Shown here one piece after another: positions 16,741 through 24,944 of a stretch of DNA of 43,360 nt. How positions within the stretch are numbered: position 1 is the first letter of the stretch; every line of letters starts with the position of its first letter. The stretch covers positions 1 to 43,360 of the forward strand of contig JAKPQT010000465.1 in NCBI GenBank assembly GCA_029555885.1, given 5' to 3'. The stretch comes from Chloroflexota bacterium. Its GTDB lineage: Bacteria > Chloroflexota > Anaerolineae > CG2-30-64-16. A model generated the notes under the pieces. That model was not told the DNA's origin. It searched no databases and was given only the letters and a program-made list of their open reading frames with translations. The translations under genes and the position numbers were made by a program.

Positions 16741-17394
16741 ATGACACTCAACCTGGTGACTCTGAACGAGCCTGCTTCGCCGGCTGCGGAAGCATACCGC
16801 CGCCTGCGGGTGAATCTGTCCGCGGAGCGCGAGCTGCCCTTGCACACCCTCCTGGTGGTTGCCGCCGACAGCGACGGAGACAAGGACAGCGTCGCCGCCA
16901 ACCTGGCTGTGACGTATGCGCGCGTGGGCAAGCAGGTCATCCTAGCGGACTGTGACCTCCGCCGCCCGCGGCAGCACACGGTGTTCGGCGCGGCCAACAA
17001 TGAGGGCGTGACAACCGCGCTGGCGGATGAGAGTGCGCCCCTGCCGCTGCAGGCAACGGCCGTACCTGGGCTGCGGTTGCTGACGAGCGGGCCGGGCGTG
17101 GAAGTGCCATCCGACCTGCTGGCCTCGCCCGCGATGGGGCGGCTGATGGCCCGCCTGTGTGAGGAGGCGGATGTGGTGCTGCTGGATGCGCCGCCTGTCG
17201 CGGTCGCAACCGATGCAACCGAGCTCGCCAGCCAGGTGGACGGCGTGCTGTTGACGGTGACCGCGGGGCAGACGAAGCGGGATGCGGCGCAACGTGCCCG
17301 GCAACTGCTGGAGCAGGTCGGCGCGCGCATCGTGGGCGCGGTGCTCGTGAATGTGCCGCTGGACGCTGCGCTGCGGAAATACGCGGCGGGCTGA
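16741..17394 (+). CDS. BY-kinase/CpsD-like P-loop ATPase with altered Walker A
   Basis: A 217-residue cytoplasmic protein of the MinD/BY-kinase fold that usually autophosphorylates on tyrosine and controls polysaccharide assembly through a Wzz-type partner, here encoded just upstream. The EAYRRLRVNL start is the hallmark of the family, Walker A' is VILADCDLRRP and Walker B is VVLLDAPPV. The Walker A region reads DSDGDKDS instead of PGEGKST: Lys48 is kept, but the preceding glycine and the following Ser/Thr are replaced by Asp. The C-terminus has only one tyrosine (RKYAAG) in place of a Tyr cluster. It may be a non-catalytic regulator. ATG at 16741 is chosen because the upstream in-frame residues overlap the wzz-like gene. 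Confidence 0.8.
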   Translation: MTLNLVTLNEPASPAAEAYRRLRVNLSAERELPLHTLLVVAADSDGDKDSVAANLAVTYARVGKQVILADCDLRRPRQHTVFGAANNEGVTTALADESAPLPLQATAVPGLRLLTSGPGVEVPSDLLASPAMGRLMARLCEEADVVLLDAPPVAVATDATELASQVDGVLLTVTAGQTKRDAAQRARQLLEQVGARIVGAVLVNVPLDAALRKYAAG

Positions 17395-17419
17395 GCCAAA
17401 CAACACAATCGGCTATGGG

Positions 17420-17444
17420 GGGCGGGTTGGTGAACAATCCGCCC
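17420..17444 (+). terminator. Hairpin with short T-rich tail after the BY-kinase gene
   Basis: A 10-bp stem (17420-17429 / 17435-17444, one G-U pair) with a GTGAA loop is followed by TTTACGTTT. It resembles a modest Rho-independent terminator or attenuator between the kinase-like gene and rfbB. Confidence 0.5.
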
Positions 17445-17469
17445 TTTACGTTTGAGGGGTGATGACGCG

Positions 17470-18498
17470 ATGAAGAATATTATGGTGACGGGCGGCGCAG
17501 GGTTCATCGGCTCGAACTTCGTGCGCTACATGCTGAGCAAGTATCCCGACTATCGGATCCTGGTCTATGACAAGCTGACCTATGCGGGCAACCCGGATAA
17601 CCTTTTGGATGTAGACGATGACCCGCGTTTTGCGTTCGTGAAGGCGGACATCTGCGATGCCGAGGCCGTCACCGCTGCGCTGCGTGAGCACAACATCGAC
17701 ACCATCGTCAATTTCGCGGCCGAGTCGCACGTAGACAGGTCCATCATGGACCCGGATGCCTTCATCCGCACGGACGTCTACGGGACCTACGTGCTGCTGG
17801 AGGCCGCCCGGCAGCTTGGGCTGGAGCGCTATCACCAGATCAGCACCGACGAGGTGTACGGACACATCCACGGCGACCATCGTTCGGTGGAAACCGATGC
17901 CGTGGCCCCGCGCAGCCCGTACGCGGCCAGCAAAACCAGCGGCGACCTGATGGCGATTGCCTACCACGTCACCTACGGCCTGCCCGTCACCATCACGCGG
18001 GGCGCCAACAACATCGGGCCGTACCAGTATCCCGAAAAGGTGATTCCGCTTTTTGTAACCAATGCCATTGACAATCTGCCGCTGCCCGTGTACGGTGATG
18101 GCAAGCAGCGTCGCGACTACCAGTATGTGCTGGATCATTGTGAAGGCATCGATGTCGTGCTGCACCGCGGCGCGCTCGGTGAAATCTACAATGTCGGCAC
18201 CGGCGGCGAGATGGAAAACCTGGCAATGGTGGAGATTCTGCTGGATGAACTGGGCAAGTCGCACAGCTTGATCCAGCACGTCGAGGACCGGCCCGGCCAT
18301 GACCGCCGCTACTGCCTGAACGTGGACAAGCTGCGCGGCCTTGGCTGGGAGCCGCGACACACGCACGAGGAGGCCATCCGCAAGACGGTGCGCTGGTATG
18401 TCGAAAACGAGTGGTGGTGGCGCAAGATCAAGTCGGGCGAATTCAAGGAATACTATCGCCGGCTGTACGGTGACCGGAAGGTGATCAATCCTGCCTAA
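17470..18498 (+). CDS. rfbB: dTDP-glucose 4,6-dehydratase
   Basis: NAD-dependent extended SDR that converts dTDP-glucose to dTDP-4-keto-6-deoxyglucose, the entry to rhamnose and other deoxysugars of surface polysaccharides. 342 residues, the typical length. The cofactor motif TGGAGFIG is at residues 7-14, the NFAAESHVDRSI segment is diagnostic, catalytic Thr126-Asp127-Glu128 sit in STDEVYG, and the YxxxK pair is Tyr151 and Lys155. The RGANNIGPYQYPEK and RDYQYVLDH motifs match the family. ATG at 17470 has GAGGGG upstream. rfbA, rfbC and rfbD are not in the window. Location after wzz-like and BY-kinase-like genes supports a polysaccharide role. Confidence 0.93.
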   Translation: MKNIMVTGGAGFIGSNFVRYMLSKYPDYRILVYDKLTYAGNPDNLLDVDDDPRFAFVKADICDAEAVTAALREHNIDTIVNFAAESHVDRSIMDPDAFIRTDVYGTYVLLEAARQLGLERYHQISTDEVYGHIHGDHRSVETDAVAPRSPYAASKTSGDLMAIAYHVTYGLPVTITRGANNIGPYQYPEKVIPLFVTNAIDNLPLPVYGDGKQRRDYQYVLDHCEGIDVVLHRGALGEIYNVGTGGEMENLAMVEILLDELGKSHSLIQHVEDRPGHDRRYCLNVDKLRGLGWEPRHTHEEAIRKTVRWYVENEWWWRKIKSGEFKEYYRRLYGDRKVINPA

Positions 18499-18525
18499 GG
18501 GGCAACGTTGCTCGAGGAGGCGCAG

Positions 18526-19506
18526 ATGCACGGCCATAGCACGACGGTGAAGATGTACGGCGATATGATGGTGTTCTCGGGGACGGCGAACCGGCCGCTG
18601 GCTGAGGAGGTGGCCGCCTGTCTGCACGTGCCCTTGGGCCTGGCGGACATCGAGCAATTTCCGAACAGCAATACGTTCGTGCGTCTGCACCAGAGCGTGC
18701 GCGCGAAGGATGTGTTCCTGATCCAGCCCACGTCGGCGCCTGTCAACGATAACCTGATGGAGCTGCTTATCTTCATAGATACGTTGCGCCGTGATTCGGC
18801 GGGACGCATCACTGCGGTTGTGCCCTACTATGGGTATGGCCGCACGGACAAGAAGGATCAGCCGCGCGTGCCGATTACGGCGCGTCTCATCGCCGATTTG
18901 ATCGATGTGGCAGGTGCAGACCGGCTGCTGACCCTGGACTTGCACGCCAAGCAGATCCAGGGTTTTTTCTCCATCCCGTGCGATGAGCTGCCCGCGCTGG
19001 ACCTGTTCGTGGACTACTTCACGGCGACGCCGCTGGTGAACACCGTGGTCCTGTCGCCCGATATCGGTGCGGTACGGCGGGCGCGCAATTTTGCCGAGCG
19101 GCTCGATCTGCCGCTCGCGGTTATCGAGAAGCGGCGTACGCCTGATGGTGGACGGACCGAGATCTTCAATCTGATCGGCGATGTGCGTGGCAAGAACGTT
19201 ATCCTGGTGGATGATGAGATCGATACGGCGGGTACGCTGACGAAGGCGGCAAACTTTGCCCGGATGGAAGGCGCACTCGATGTGGTGGCCTGCGCGACAC
19301 ACGCGATTTTCTCAGAGCCCGCGCCGGACCGCATCCGCGAGAGCGTGTTGAGCAAGGTCATTGTGACCGATACAGTGGCGCTGACGCCGGAACAATGCCA
19401 GCGCTGCGGCAACAAAGTTAAGGTAATTCCCGTCGCGCCCCTCCTGGCGGAGGTGATTAGCCGCATCCATACGGGGCGATCGGTCGGGGAACTGTTTGAC
19501 GAATAA
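18526..19506 (+). CDS. prs: Ribose-phosphate pyrophosphokinase (PRPP synthetase)
   Basis: Makes PRPP from ribose 5-phosphate and ATP, feeding the purine, pyrimidine and other pathways; both purF and pyrD substrates upstream depend on it. 326 residues. Motifs are the ATP flexible loop YGYGRTDKKDQPR, the metal/PRPP segment DLHAKQIQGFF starting at Asp138, and the ribose-5-phosphate loop VDDEIDTAGT at 228-237 (Glu where Met is usual). ATG at 18526 is chosen over an upstream TTG (18508) because GAGGAGG at 18514-18520 lies just upstream. It starts 27 bases after rfbB and may be cotranscribed. Confidence 0.94.
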   Translation: MHGHSTTVKMYGDMMVFSGTANRPLAEEVAACLHVPLGLADIEQFPNSNTFVRLHQSVRAKDVFLIQPTSAPVNDNLMELLIFIDTLRRDSAGRITAVVPYYGYGRTDKKDQPRVPITARLIADLIDVAGADRLLTLDLHAKQIQGFFSIPCDELPALDLFVDYFTATPLVNTVVLSPDIGAVRRARNFAERLDLPLAVIEKRRTPDGGRTEIFNLIGDVRGKNVILVDDEIDTAGTLTKAANFARMEGALDVVACATHAIFSEPAPDRIRESVLSKVIVTDTVALTPEQCQRCGNKVKVIPVAPLLAEVISRIHTGRSVGELFDE

Positions 19507-19555
19507 GGCGACCCGTCATAAGGCGGACCGCCAATGGTATGAAGGTGTTAGCAAG

Positions 19556-22534
19556 ATGTTCAAGAATCTGGCAAAGAAGGTTTTCGGTGATCCGAGCGAA
19601 CGTGAGGCTAGACGGTTGATGCCCATGGTGGAGCGCATCAACGCGCTGGAGCCAGAGTTCGAGCGGATGAGCAATGCAGAACTGGCCGCGCAGACCGATG
19701 CGTTTCGCACGACGATTGCCACGCGCGTCGGCACGCTGCGGGACGAACTGGAAAACGCGCGGACCGCGTGGCTCCAGGAGCCGGACAGCGGCATGCAGAT
19801 CCAGCTCCGGTTGGAGGTGGACCGGCTGCGCAAGGAGCTGCGGCAGGCCGAGGCCGCTGCAATGGAAGAAGTGCTGCCGCGCGCATTTGCTGCGGTGCGC
19901 GAGGCTGCCCGGCGGACGGTCGGTATGCGCCACTTCGACGTGCAGCTCATCGGCGGCATGGTGCTGCACCAGGGCAAAATTGCCGAAATGAAGACCGGCG
20001 AAGGCAAAACCCTGGTCGCGACCCTGCCGCTTTATCTCAACGCGCTGACCGGCCGCGGCGCGCACCTCGTCACCCCCAACGATTACCTGTCGAAGTATGG
20101 CGTGCAGTGGATGGGGCCGATTTATCACATGCTCGGCGTCAGCGTCGGCGTCATCCAATCTGCCGCAGCCAACCCCGACCTCGGCTCGTTCGTGTTCGAC
20201 CCGGAGTTTCCCGCCGCAGATGACCGTTACCTGAATCTGCGCCCGGTGAGCCGCCGCGAGGCGTATCATGCTGACATCACCTACGGCACGAACAATGAGT
20301 TCGGGTTTGATTACCTGCGTGACAACATGGTGCGCGACCTGTCCGAGTGCGTCCAGCGCGAGCTGCACTATGCCATCGTGGACGAGGTCGACAACATCCT
20401 GATCGACGAGGCCCGCACGCCGCTCATCATCTCCGGCCAGGCGCAGGAATCGTCTGACCTGTACGGCAAGTTCGCTCAGGTCGTGCGCCGGCTGTCTCAC
20501 GAGACCCACTACAAGGTAGATGAGAAGGATCGGGTCGTCACGCTGACGGACGAGGGCATCGCGCGCATCGAGCAAATCCTGGGGCTGGGCGCAGGCCAGA
20601 GCCTGTATGATGCCGAGCACTACGAGATGACGCCGTACCTGGACAACGCGCTGCGCGCGCATGTCCTGTATCACCTCGATCGCGATTACATCGTCAAGGA
20701 CGGCGAAGTCATCATCGTCGACGAGTTCACGGGCCGCCTGATGTACGGCCGGCGCTTCTCCGAGGGCCTGCACCAGGCCATCGAGGCGAAGGAGGGCGTG
20801 CGGGTCCAGCGGGAGTCGCTCACGCTGGCGACCATCACCTTCCAGAACTACTTCCGCATGTACGAGAAGCTTGCCGGCATGACCGGCACCGCGCTGACCG
20901 AAGCGGAAGAGTTCGGCAAGATTTACAACCTGGACGTGGTGGCGATCCCGACGCACCGGCCAGTCATCCGTGAGGACCTGCCCGACCAGGTTTACAAGAC
21001 CCAGCGGGCCAAGTTCAAGGCCGTGGTAGATGAGATTGCGGCGTGTCATGAGAAGGGCCAGCCTGTGCTGGTGGGCACGGTTGCCATCGAAACCTCCGAG
21101 ATGCTGTCCGACCTGCTCAAGCGCAAGGGCGTGCCGCATAATGTCCTGAATGCGAAGCAGCATGAACGGGAAGCTGGCATCATCGCGCAGGCGGGCCGGT
21201 CGGGCATGGTGACGATTGCAACGAACATGGCCGGCCGCGGCGTGGACATCCTGCTCGGCGGTAACCCTGAAGGCATGGCACGCGAGCGCCTCCGCAAGGA
21301 GGGCGTGGACCTTACCAGCCTGGGCGCGAGCGACCCGGTCTGGCAGGAGGCCCTGGCGTGGGCGAAGGCCGAGGTGGAGCAGGACCGCCAGAAGGTGCTG
21401 GCCGCGGGCGGGCTGCACGTCATTGGCACCGAGCGCCACGAGGCGCGGCGCATCGACAACCAGTTGCGCGGTCGTTCGGGGCGCCAGGGCGACCCGGGCT
21501 CCTCCCGTTTCTACATCTCGCTCGAAGACGATCTGATGCGGCGGTTCGGCGGGCAGAGCGTCGCGGGCGTGATGAATCGCCTGGGGCTGGAAGAGGATGT
21601 GCCCATCGAGCACGGCATGGTCAGCAAGGCCATTGCCAGCGCTCAGGTGCGGGTTGAAGGGTATAACTTCGATATCCGCAAGCACGTTCTCGAATACGAT
21701 GATGTCGTGAACAAGCAGCGCGAGGTCATCTACAACCAGCGCCGCCAGATACTGAGCGAGCCGACCATGCGTCCGACGATCCTCGGCATGGTGGAGGACG
21801 AGCTACGCAGCCTGGTGGACGCCTTCACGAAGGATCACGATCGCAGCGAGTGGGACCTGGACGCGCTGGCGAGCGAGATTCTGAAGATCATGCCGCTGCC
21901 GGACAGCGAAGACCTCGACGTCTGGCGGGCCATGAATGCGCCGGACCTGGCCGACCATCTTGTGGAGCTGTCGATCGCGGCCTACGATGAGCGCGAGCGC
22001 GTGATGGGCGCAGAGACGATGCGCCAGCTCGAACGGCTGATGATGTTGCGCGCGGTGGACAACCGCTGGGTGCGGCATCTGACCGACCTGGACGAGCTGC
22101 GCGAAGGCATCGGGCTGCGTGCGATTGCACAGCAGGACCCGCTCGTGGCCTACAAGCGCGAGGCGCACGAGATGTACCAGGAGTTCGTCTCCTCCATCGC
22201 GCGCGACCTCGTGTACTCGATCTATCACGCGCAGGTCATCACGCGACCTACGCTGCCTGTTCAGCGTATGCAAGTTAATCGTACGGACAGCGGCACGAGC
22301 CAGCCGCAGCCGGCGCGCAGCGCCAAGGGCGCGCTGGGCCGCAATGACCCGTGCTGGTGTGGCAGCGGCAAGAAGTACAAACAGTGCCACATGCGCGCCG
22401 ACCAGGGCCGTGAGATGGCGCCCGTTACGCCGGGCGATGGCGGTGCAGCGCGCCAGCCCGTCCCTGCCGGTGCGCGGAGCGGGGCGGCTGCCGGTCAGAA
22501 CAGGTCCGGCGGCAAGCGGAACGGGAGACGATAG
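19556..22534 (+). CDS. secA: Protein translocase ATPase SecA
   Basis: Motor ATPase that drives preproteins through SecYEG. 992 residues from the ATG at 19556 (MFKNLAKKVFGD), about 90 longer than E. coli SecA. Walker A is MKTGEGKT at 145-152, the DEAD-type motif is VDEVDNILIDEARTP, and the second helicase fold carries TNMAGRGVDI and QLRGRSGRQGDPG. The C-terminal SEC-C zinc motif is CWC (Cys933, Cys935) with Cys944-His945. Extra residues occur before LPRAFAAVRE (a charged, helix-prone insert of about 45) and before SRREAYHADI (about 25). A basic Gly/Arg-rich tail ends the protein. Confidence 0.96.
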   Translation: MFKNLAKKVFGDPSEREARRLMPMVERINALEPEFERMSNAELAAQTDAFRTTIATRVGTLRDELENARTAWLQEPDSGMQIQLRLEVDRLRKELRQAEAAAMEEVLPRAFAAVREAARRTVGMRHFDVQLIGGMVLHQGKIAEMKTGEGKTLVATLPLYLNALTGRGAHLVTPNDYLSKYGVQWMGPIYHMLGVSVGVIQSAAANPDLGSFVFDPEFPAADDRYLNLRPVSRREAYHADITYGTNNEFGFDYLRDNMVRDLSECVQRELHYAIVDEVDNILIDEARTPLIISGQAQESSDLYGKFAQVVRRLSHETHYKVDEKDRVVTLTDEGIARIEQILGLGAGQSLYDAEHYEMTPYLDNALRAHVLYHLDRDYIVKDGEVIIVDEFTGRLMYGRRFSEGLHQAIEAKEGVRVQRESLTLATITFQNYFRMYEKLAGMTGTALTEAEEFGKIYNLDVVAIPTHRPVIREDLPDQVYKTQRAKFKAVVDEIAACHEKGQPVLVGTVAIETSEMLSDLLKRKGVPHNVLNAKQHEREAGIIAQAGRSGMVTIATNMAGRGVDILLGGNPEGMARERLRKEGVDLTSLGASDPVWQEALAWAKAEVEQDRQKVLAAGGLHVIGTERHEARRIDNQLRGRSGRQGDPGSSRFYISLEDDLMRRFGGQSVAGVMNRLGLEEDVPIEHGMVSKAIASAQVRVEGYNFDIRKHVLEYDDVVNKQREVIYNQRRQILSEPTMRPTILGMVEDELRSLVDAFTKDHDRSEWDLDALASEILKIMPLPDSEDLDVWRAMNAPDLADHLVELSIAAYDERERVMGAETMRQLERLMMLRAVDNRWVRHLTDLDELREGIGLRAIAQQDPLVAYKREAHEMYQEFVSSIARDLVYSIYHAQVITRPTLPVQRMQVNRTDSGTSQPQPARSAKGALGRNDPCWCGSGKKYKQCHMRADQGREMAPVTPGDGGAARQPVPAGARSGAAAGQNRSGGKRNGRR

Positions 22535-22541
22535 TGCACCA

Positions 22542-22579
22542 GGCCGTGCGCAGCAGACATGCGTCTGCTGCGCACGGCC
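22542..22579. repeat. Perfect 17-bp inverted repeat after secA
   Basis: Arms 22542-22558 and 22563-22579 are perfectly complementary around the 4-base loop ATGC. It lies 8 bases after the secA stop and 18 bases before the start of the ATPase-winged-helix regulator. There is no T-run, so it is either a Rho-type/structured terminator of secA or a palindromic operator for the downstream regulator. Confidence 0.7.
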
Positions 22580-22597
22580 CACGCAGTAAGGACCTTT

Positions 22598-23971
22598 ATG
22601 CCTGCAACACATCGCGAATGGATTTACCTCCCCCGCCAGGCCGACCTGGCGGCGCTCTTTGCTGGCGTCCGCAACATGGAGTGTACATCCGTGGTCGGGG
22701 TGGCCAACCTCGGCAAGTCAGCCACGATGCGCGCCCTGGCCGAGCCACAGGTGCAGGCACACTTCCTCGGTGAGGATGCCGTAAACTACCTTTTCATCTA
22801 CATCGACTTCAACCAGATGCTCGAGATGAGCGACCAGGCGTTCTACGAGCTGGTGCTGCGCATGTCCGTGGATGTCATCCGCCAGCACGGCATCGATTCA
22901 GACCTGTTGCGCCAGGTCGAGACGGCCTATACCGGCGTCATCGCGCCGGCGAGCGCGTTCGAGATTCCGCTCCGGTTCGCGCAGGCTATGTCGGTCATCG
23001 GCGAGCAATTGCCCCAGCGCGTCGTCTTCCTGCTGGATGAAGTGGACGAGCCGGTCGCTGGCATCGACGGCCGCGTCTTCCTGAACTTGCGCGCGCTGAA
23101 GGATCGCCATCGCGAGGAACTGACTTACATCACCGCCACCAACCGCCTGCTCAATCACATCCGGCCCGACCCGGACGTCCTGGAGTTCGCGGAGTTGTTC
23201 AGGCATCAGATCCTCTATATCTCGCTGCTGCAGGAGGATGAGACTCGCCGTTTCATCGAGCGTTTTGCGCAGGAGGAAGGCGTCACGTTCAGCGACGGCG
23301 ACATGGCCTTCATCCGTAGCTGGGGCGGCGGCCATCCGGTGCTCCTGGAAACGACCTGCCGCATCCTGGGGCTGGTGACGGGGCAGCCGGTGCGCGATGC
23401 ATCGCAGGAGTGGATCATCCATCGCCGCGCATCGGAGATGCTGACGCAGGACCTCAACCTGCAGGCCGAGAGCCGCAAAATCTGGAATAACCTGTCCGAG
23501 CGGGAGCAGGCCGCGCTGCTGGCGGTCTGTGAGGGGACGGAGACGACCCTGTCCGAACTCGACCTGGTGATTGCCAAGCACCTGGTCAGGGTCAACGGCA
23601 GCGAACGGCGGCTGTTCTGCCGCGCCTTCGAGGAATTTGTGCAGCGCCAGCACGTCACCCGGCGCACCAAGCAGCAGGGCATCCGGGTCGACCCGGACAG
23701 CGGCGAGGCGTGGGTCGAGAATGTCCAGGTACCGACGCTTACCAACCTGGAATATCGTCTGCTGCTGCTGCTCTATGGGCGTATCGGCAAAATCTGCACC
23801 AAGTATGAGGTGGTGGAGGCCGTCTGGGGCGAGGACTATATCGGCGACGTGGACGACGCGCGCATCGAGAAGCTCGTCAGTCGCCTGCGCCAGAAACTCG
23901 AGCCGGACCCGGCCAATCCCAAGTATCTGTTCACCGTGCGCGGGCGAGGCTACAAGTTGGTGGAGGGGTGA
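22598..23971 (+). CDS. P-loop (AAA/STAND-like) ATPase fused to an OmpR-type winged-helix DNA-binding domain
   Basis: A 457-residue predicted cytoplasmic regulator. The N-terminal half is an NTPase with Walker A GVANLGKS (residues 34-41) and Walker B VVFLLDEVD (Asp147, Glu148), followed by a sensor-like ITATNR segment. The middle is helical. Residues from about 374 to the end form an OmpR/PhoB winged helix: LTNLEYRLLLLL, the recognition helix region VDDARIEKLVSRLRQKLE, and the wing ending FTVRGRGYKLVEG. There is no receiver domain and no membrane segment. ATG at 22598 follows AAGGA; the in-frame ATG at 22559 lies in the inverted repeat and is not preferred. It precedes the PspA/VWA operon, which has its own promoter, so it is the likely regulator of that operon. 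Confidence 0.85.
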   Translation: MPATHREWIYLPRQADLAALFAGVRNMECTSVVGVANLGKSATMRALAEPQVQAHFLGEDAVNYLFIYIDFNQMLEMSDQAFYELVLRMSVDVIRQHGIDSDLLRQVETAYTGVIAPASAFEIPLRFAQAMSVIGEQLPQRVVFLLDEVDEPVAGIDGRVFLNLRALKDRHREELTYITATNRLLNHIRPDPDVLEFAELFRHQILYISLLQEDETRRFIERFAQEEGVTFSDGDMAFIRSWGGGHPVLLETTCRILGLVTGQPVRDASQEWIIHRRASEMLTQDLNLQAESRKIWNNLSEREQAALLAVCEGTETTLSELDLVIAKHLVRVNGSERRLFCRAFEEFVQRQHVTRRTKQQGIRVDPDSGEAWVENVQVPTLTNLEYRLLLLLYGRIGKICTKYEVVEAVWGEDYIGDVDDARIEKLVSRLRQKLEPDPANPKYLFTVRGRGYKLVEG

Positions 23972-24026
23972 CAAGCCGCGTTGTCAGCCCATCGTCCGCC
24001 GACTGTCAAGCGCGCATCCGCGTCAA

Positions 24027-24035
24027 TGGTATACT
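24027..24035 (+). promoter_or_regulatory. Extended -10 promoter upstream of the first PspA-like gene
   Basis: TGGTATACT (TGn plus TATACT, 5 of 6) is a good extended -10 element; no convincing -35 is seen, which is usual for this class and fits activator control. A 6-bp inverted repeat (23969-23974 / 23981-23986, TGACAA...TTGTCA) overlapping the regulator stop codon lies about 50 bases upstream and could be a binding site. Transcription would start near 24042, with AGGAGG upstream of the ATG at 24084. Confidence 0.5.
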
Positions 24036-24083
24036 ATTCGCATCTAAAACTCTGCAATCTGATCAGGCTACAGGAGGAAACGC

Positions 24084-24779
24084 ATGGCTTCTCTGCTCGA
24101 AAAAGTCAACACGCTCGTCTCGGCCAATCTGCACTGGATGGTTGACCAGGCGCTCAAGCAAAACTCGATTGCCGTCATCAACCAGTACATCCGCGAGGTC
24201 GAGGACAACCTGGACGACCTCACCGAGGCGACCGCCACCGTAGGCGGCAATGTCAAGACCATCCGCCGGAAGTACGAAGAGCTTCAGGCGAAGTCCGTCG
24301 AGCTGGACCGCAACATCGACCTGTTCCTGCGCGAGGGCCGCGAGGACCTGGCGCGCGCTGCGCAGAGCAAATACAACTCCACGCAGCGCTTGGTCGAGAC
24401 CTATGCGGGCCAGATCGAGCAGATGCAGCGCGAGTACCAGTCGCTGCTCGACGCGCGGCTCAAGCTGGAAGCCAAGCTGACGACTATCAAGCAGGAACGC
24501 GAGGAACTCCAGGCCCTGCTCGAACTGGCGAAGTCGAAGGAAATCACCGCGAAGGCCATCAAGTCGCTGGACGACCTGGCCGGCGTGGGCGACGCGGACG
24601 TGGCGCGCATTGCCGATTCGATCCGCCAGCGTCTGGACCGCGCCTCCGCGGAGAGCGAGATGCGCGCGGCCAGCCTCGACAAGCAGATGGATGAAATCCT
24701 GGATCGCGGCGAGCTTGACGCGCAGTTGTCGGCTCGCAAGTCTCGCCTGGGGCTGGAGCGCAGCGGCAGCGCGGGGTAA
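24084..24779 (+). CDS. PspA/IM30 family membrane-remodelling protein, copy 1
   Basis: A 231-residue, almost wholly helical protein. PspA/IM30 proteins bind damaged or stressed membranes through an N-terminal amphipathic helix and form ESCRT-III-like assemblies. Here MASLLEKVNTLVSANLHWMV is such a helix, followed by a NQYIREVEDNLDDL hairpin turn and long coiled coil (about 30-185), then a LDDLAGVGDADVARIADSIRQRL segment and a basic tail. No enzymatic motif is present. The first gene behind the promoter at 24027, it has a strong AGGAGG ribosome site and a paralogue 165 bases downstream. Confidence 0.83.
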   Translation: MASLLEKVNTLVSANLHWMVDQALKQNSIAVINQYIREVEDNLDDLTEATATVGGNVKTIRRKYEELQAKSVELDRNIDLFLREGREDLARAAQSKYNSTQRLVETYAGQIEQMQREYQSLLDARLKLEAKLTTIKQEREELQALLELAKSKEITAKAIKSLDDLAGVGDADVARIADSIRQRLDRASAESEMRAASLDKQMDEILDRGELDAQLSARKSRLGLERSGSAG

Positions 24780-24794
24780 AGTGCGCCGCCTACG

Positions 24795-24916
24795 AGCCTG
24801 GGGTTGCAAACCCCAGGCTACGCCAAACGAAACCTGCTGAAGCAGGTTGCCCCGTCACTCGGTGAGTGCGCTTTAGCGCACTTGAGCGATAGCAGCCGCC
24901 GATTTGAATCGGTGGC
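24795..24916. repeat. Array of four different hairpins between the two PspA-like genes
   Basis: Four consecutive near-perfect palindromes: 24795-24819 (11-bp arms, GCA loop), 24831-24848 (8-bp arms, GA), 24865-24882 (8-bp arms, TT) and 24895-24916 (10-bp arms with one G-U, TG). A further 5-bp hairpin (24856-24868) would compete with the third. Each hairpin has GC-rich arms and an AT-rich centre. There is no reading frame of interest. The first one shares the pattern GGGTTGC-AACCC followed by 'ctacg' with the pyrD-purN hairpin. Confidence 0.75.
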
Positions 24917-24944
24917 GATGGGGGCGGGTTGGTAGGAGGATCTG

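Noticed and set aside
19457..21685. Long minus-strand open frame (742 codons) opposite secA, and a similar 618-codon one opposite rfbB/prs
   Set aside because: They lie antisense to clearly conserved genes, have His/Gln/Arg/Ala-rich translations without motifs, and are usual in GC-rich DNA.
24795..24916. Hairpin cluster considered as a CRISPR array or tRNA cluster
   Set aside because: The four units differ in sequence and spacing, with no constant repeat, no spacers and no tRNA arm motifs.
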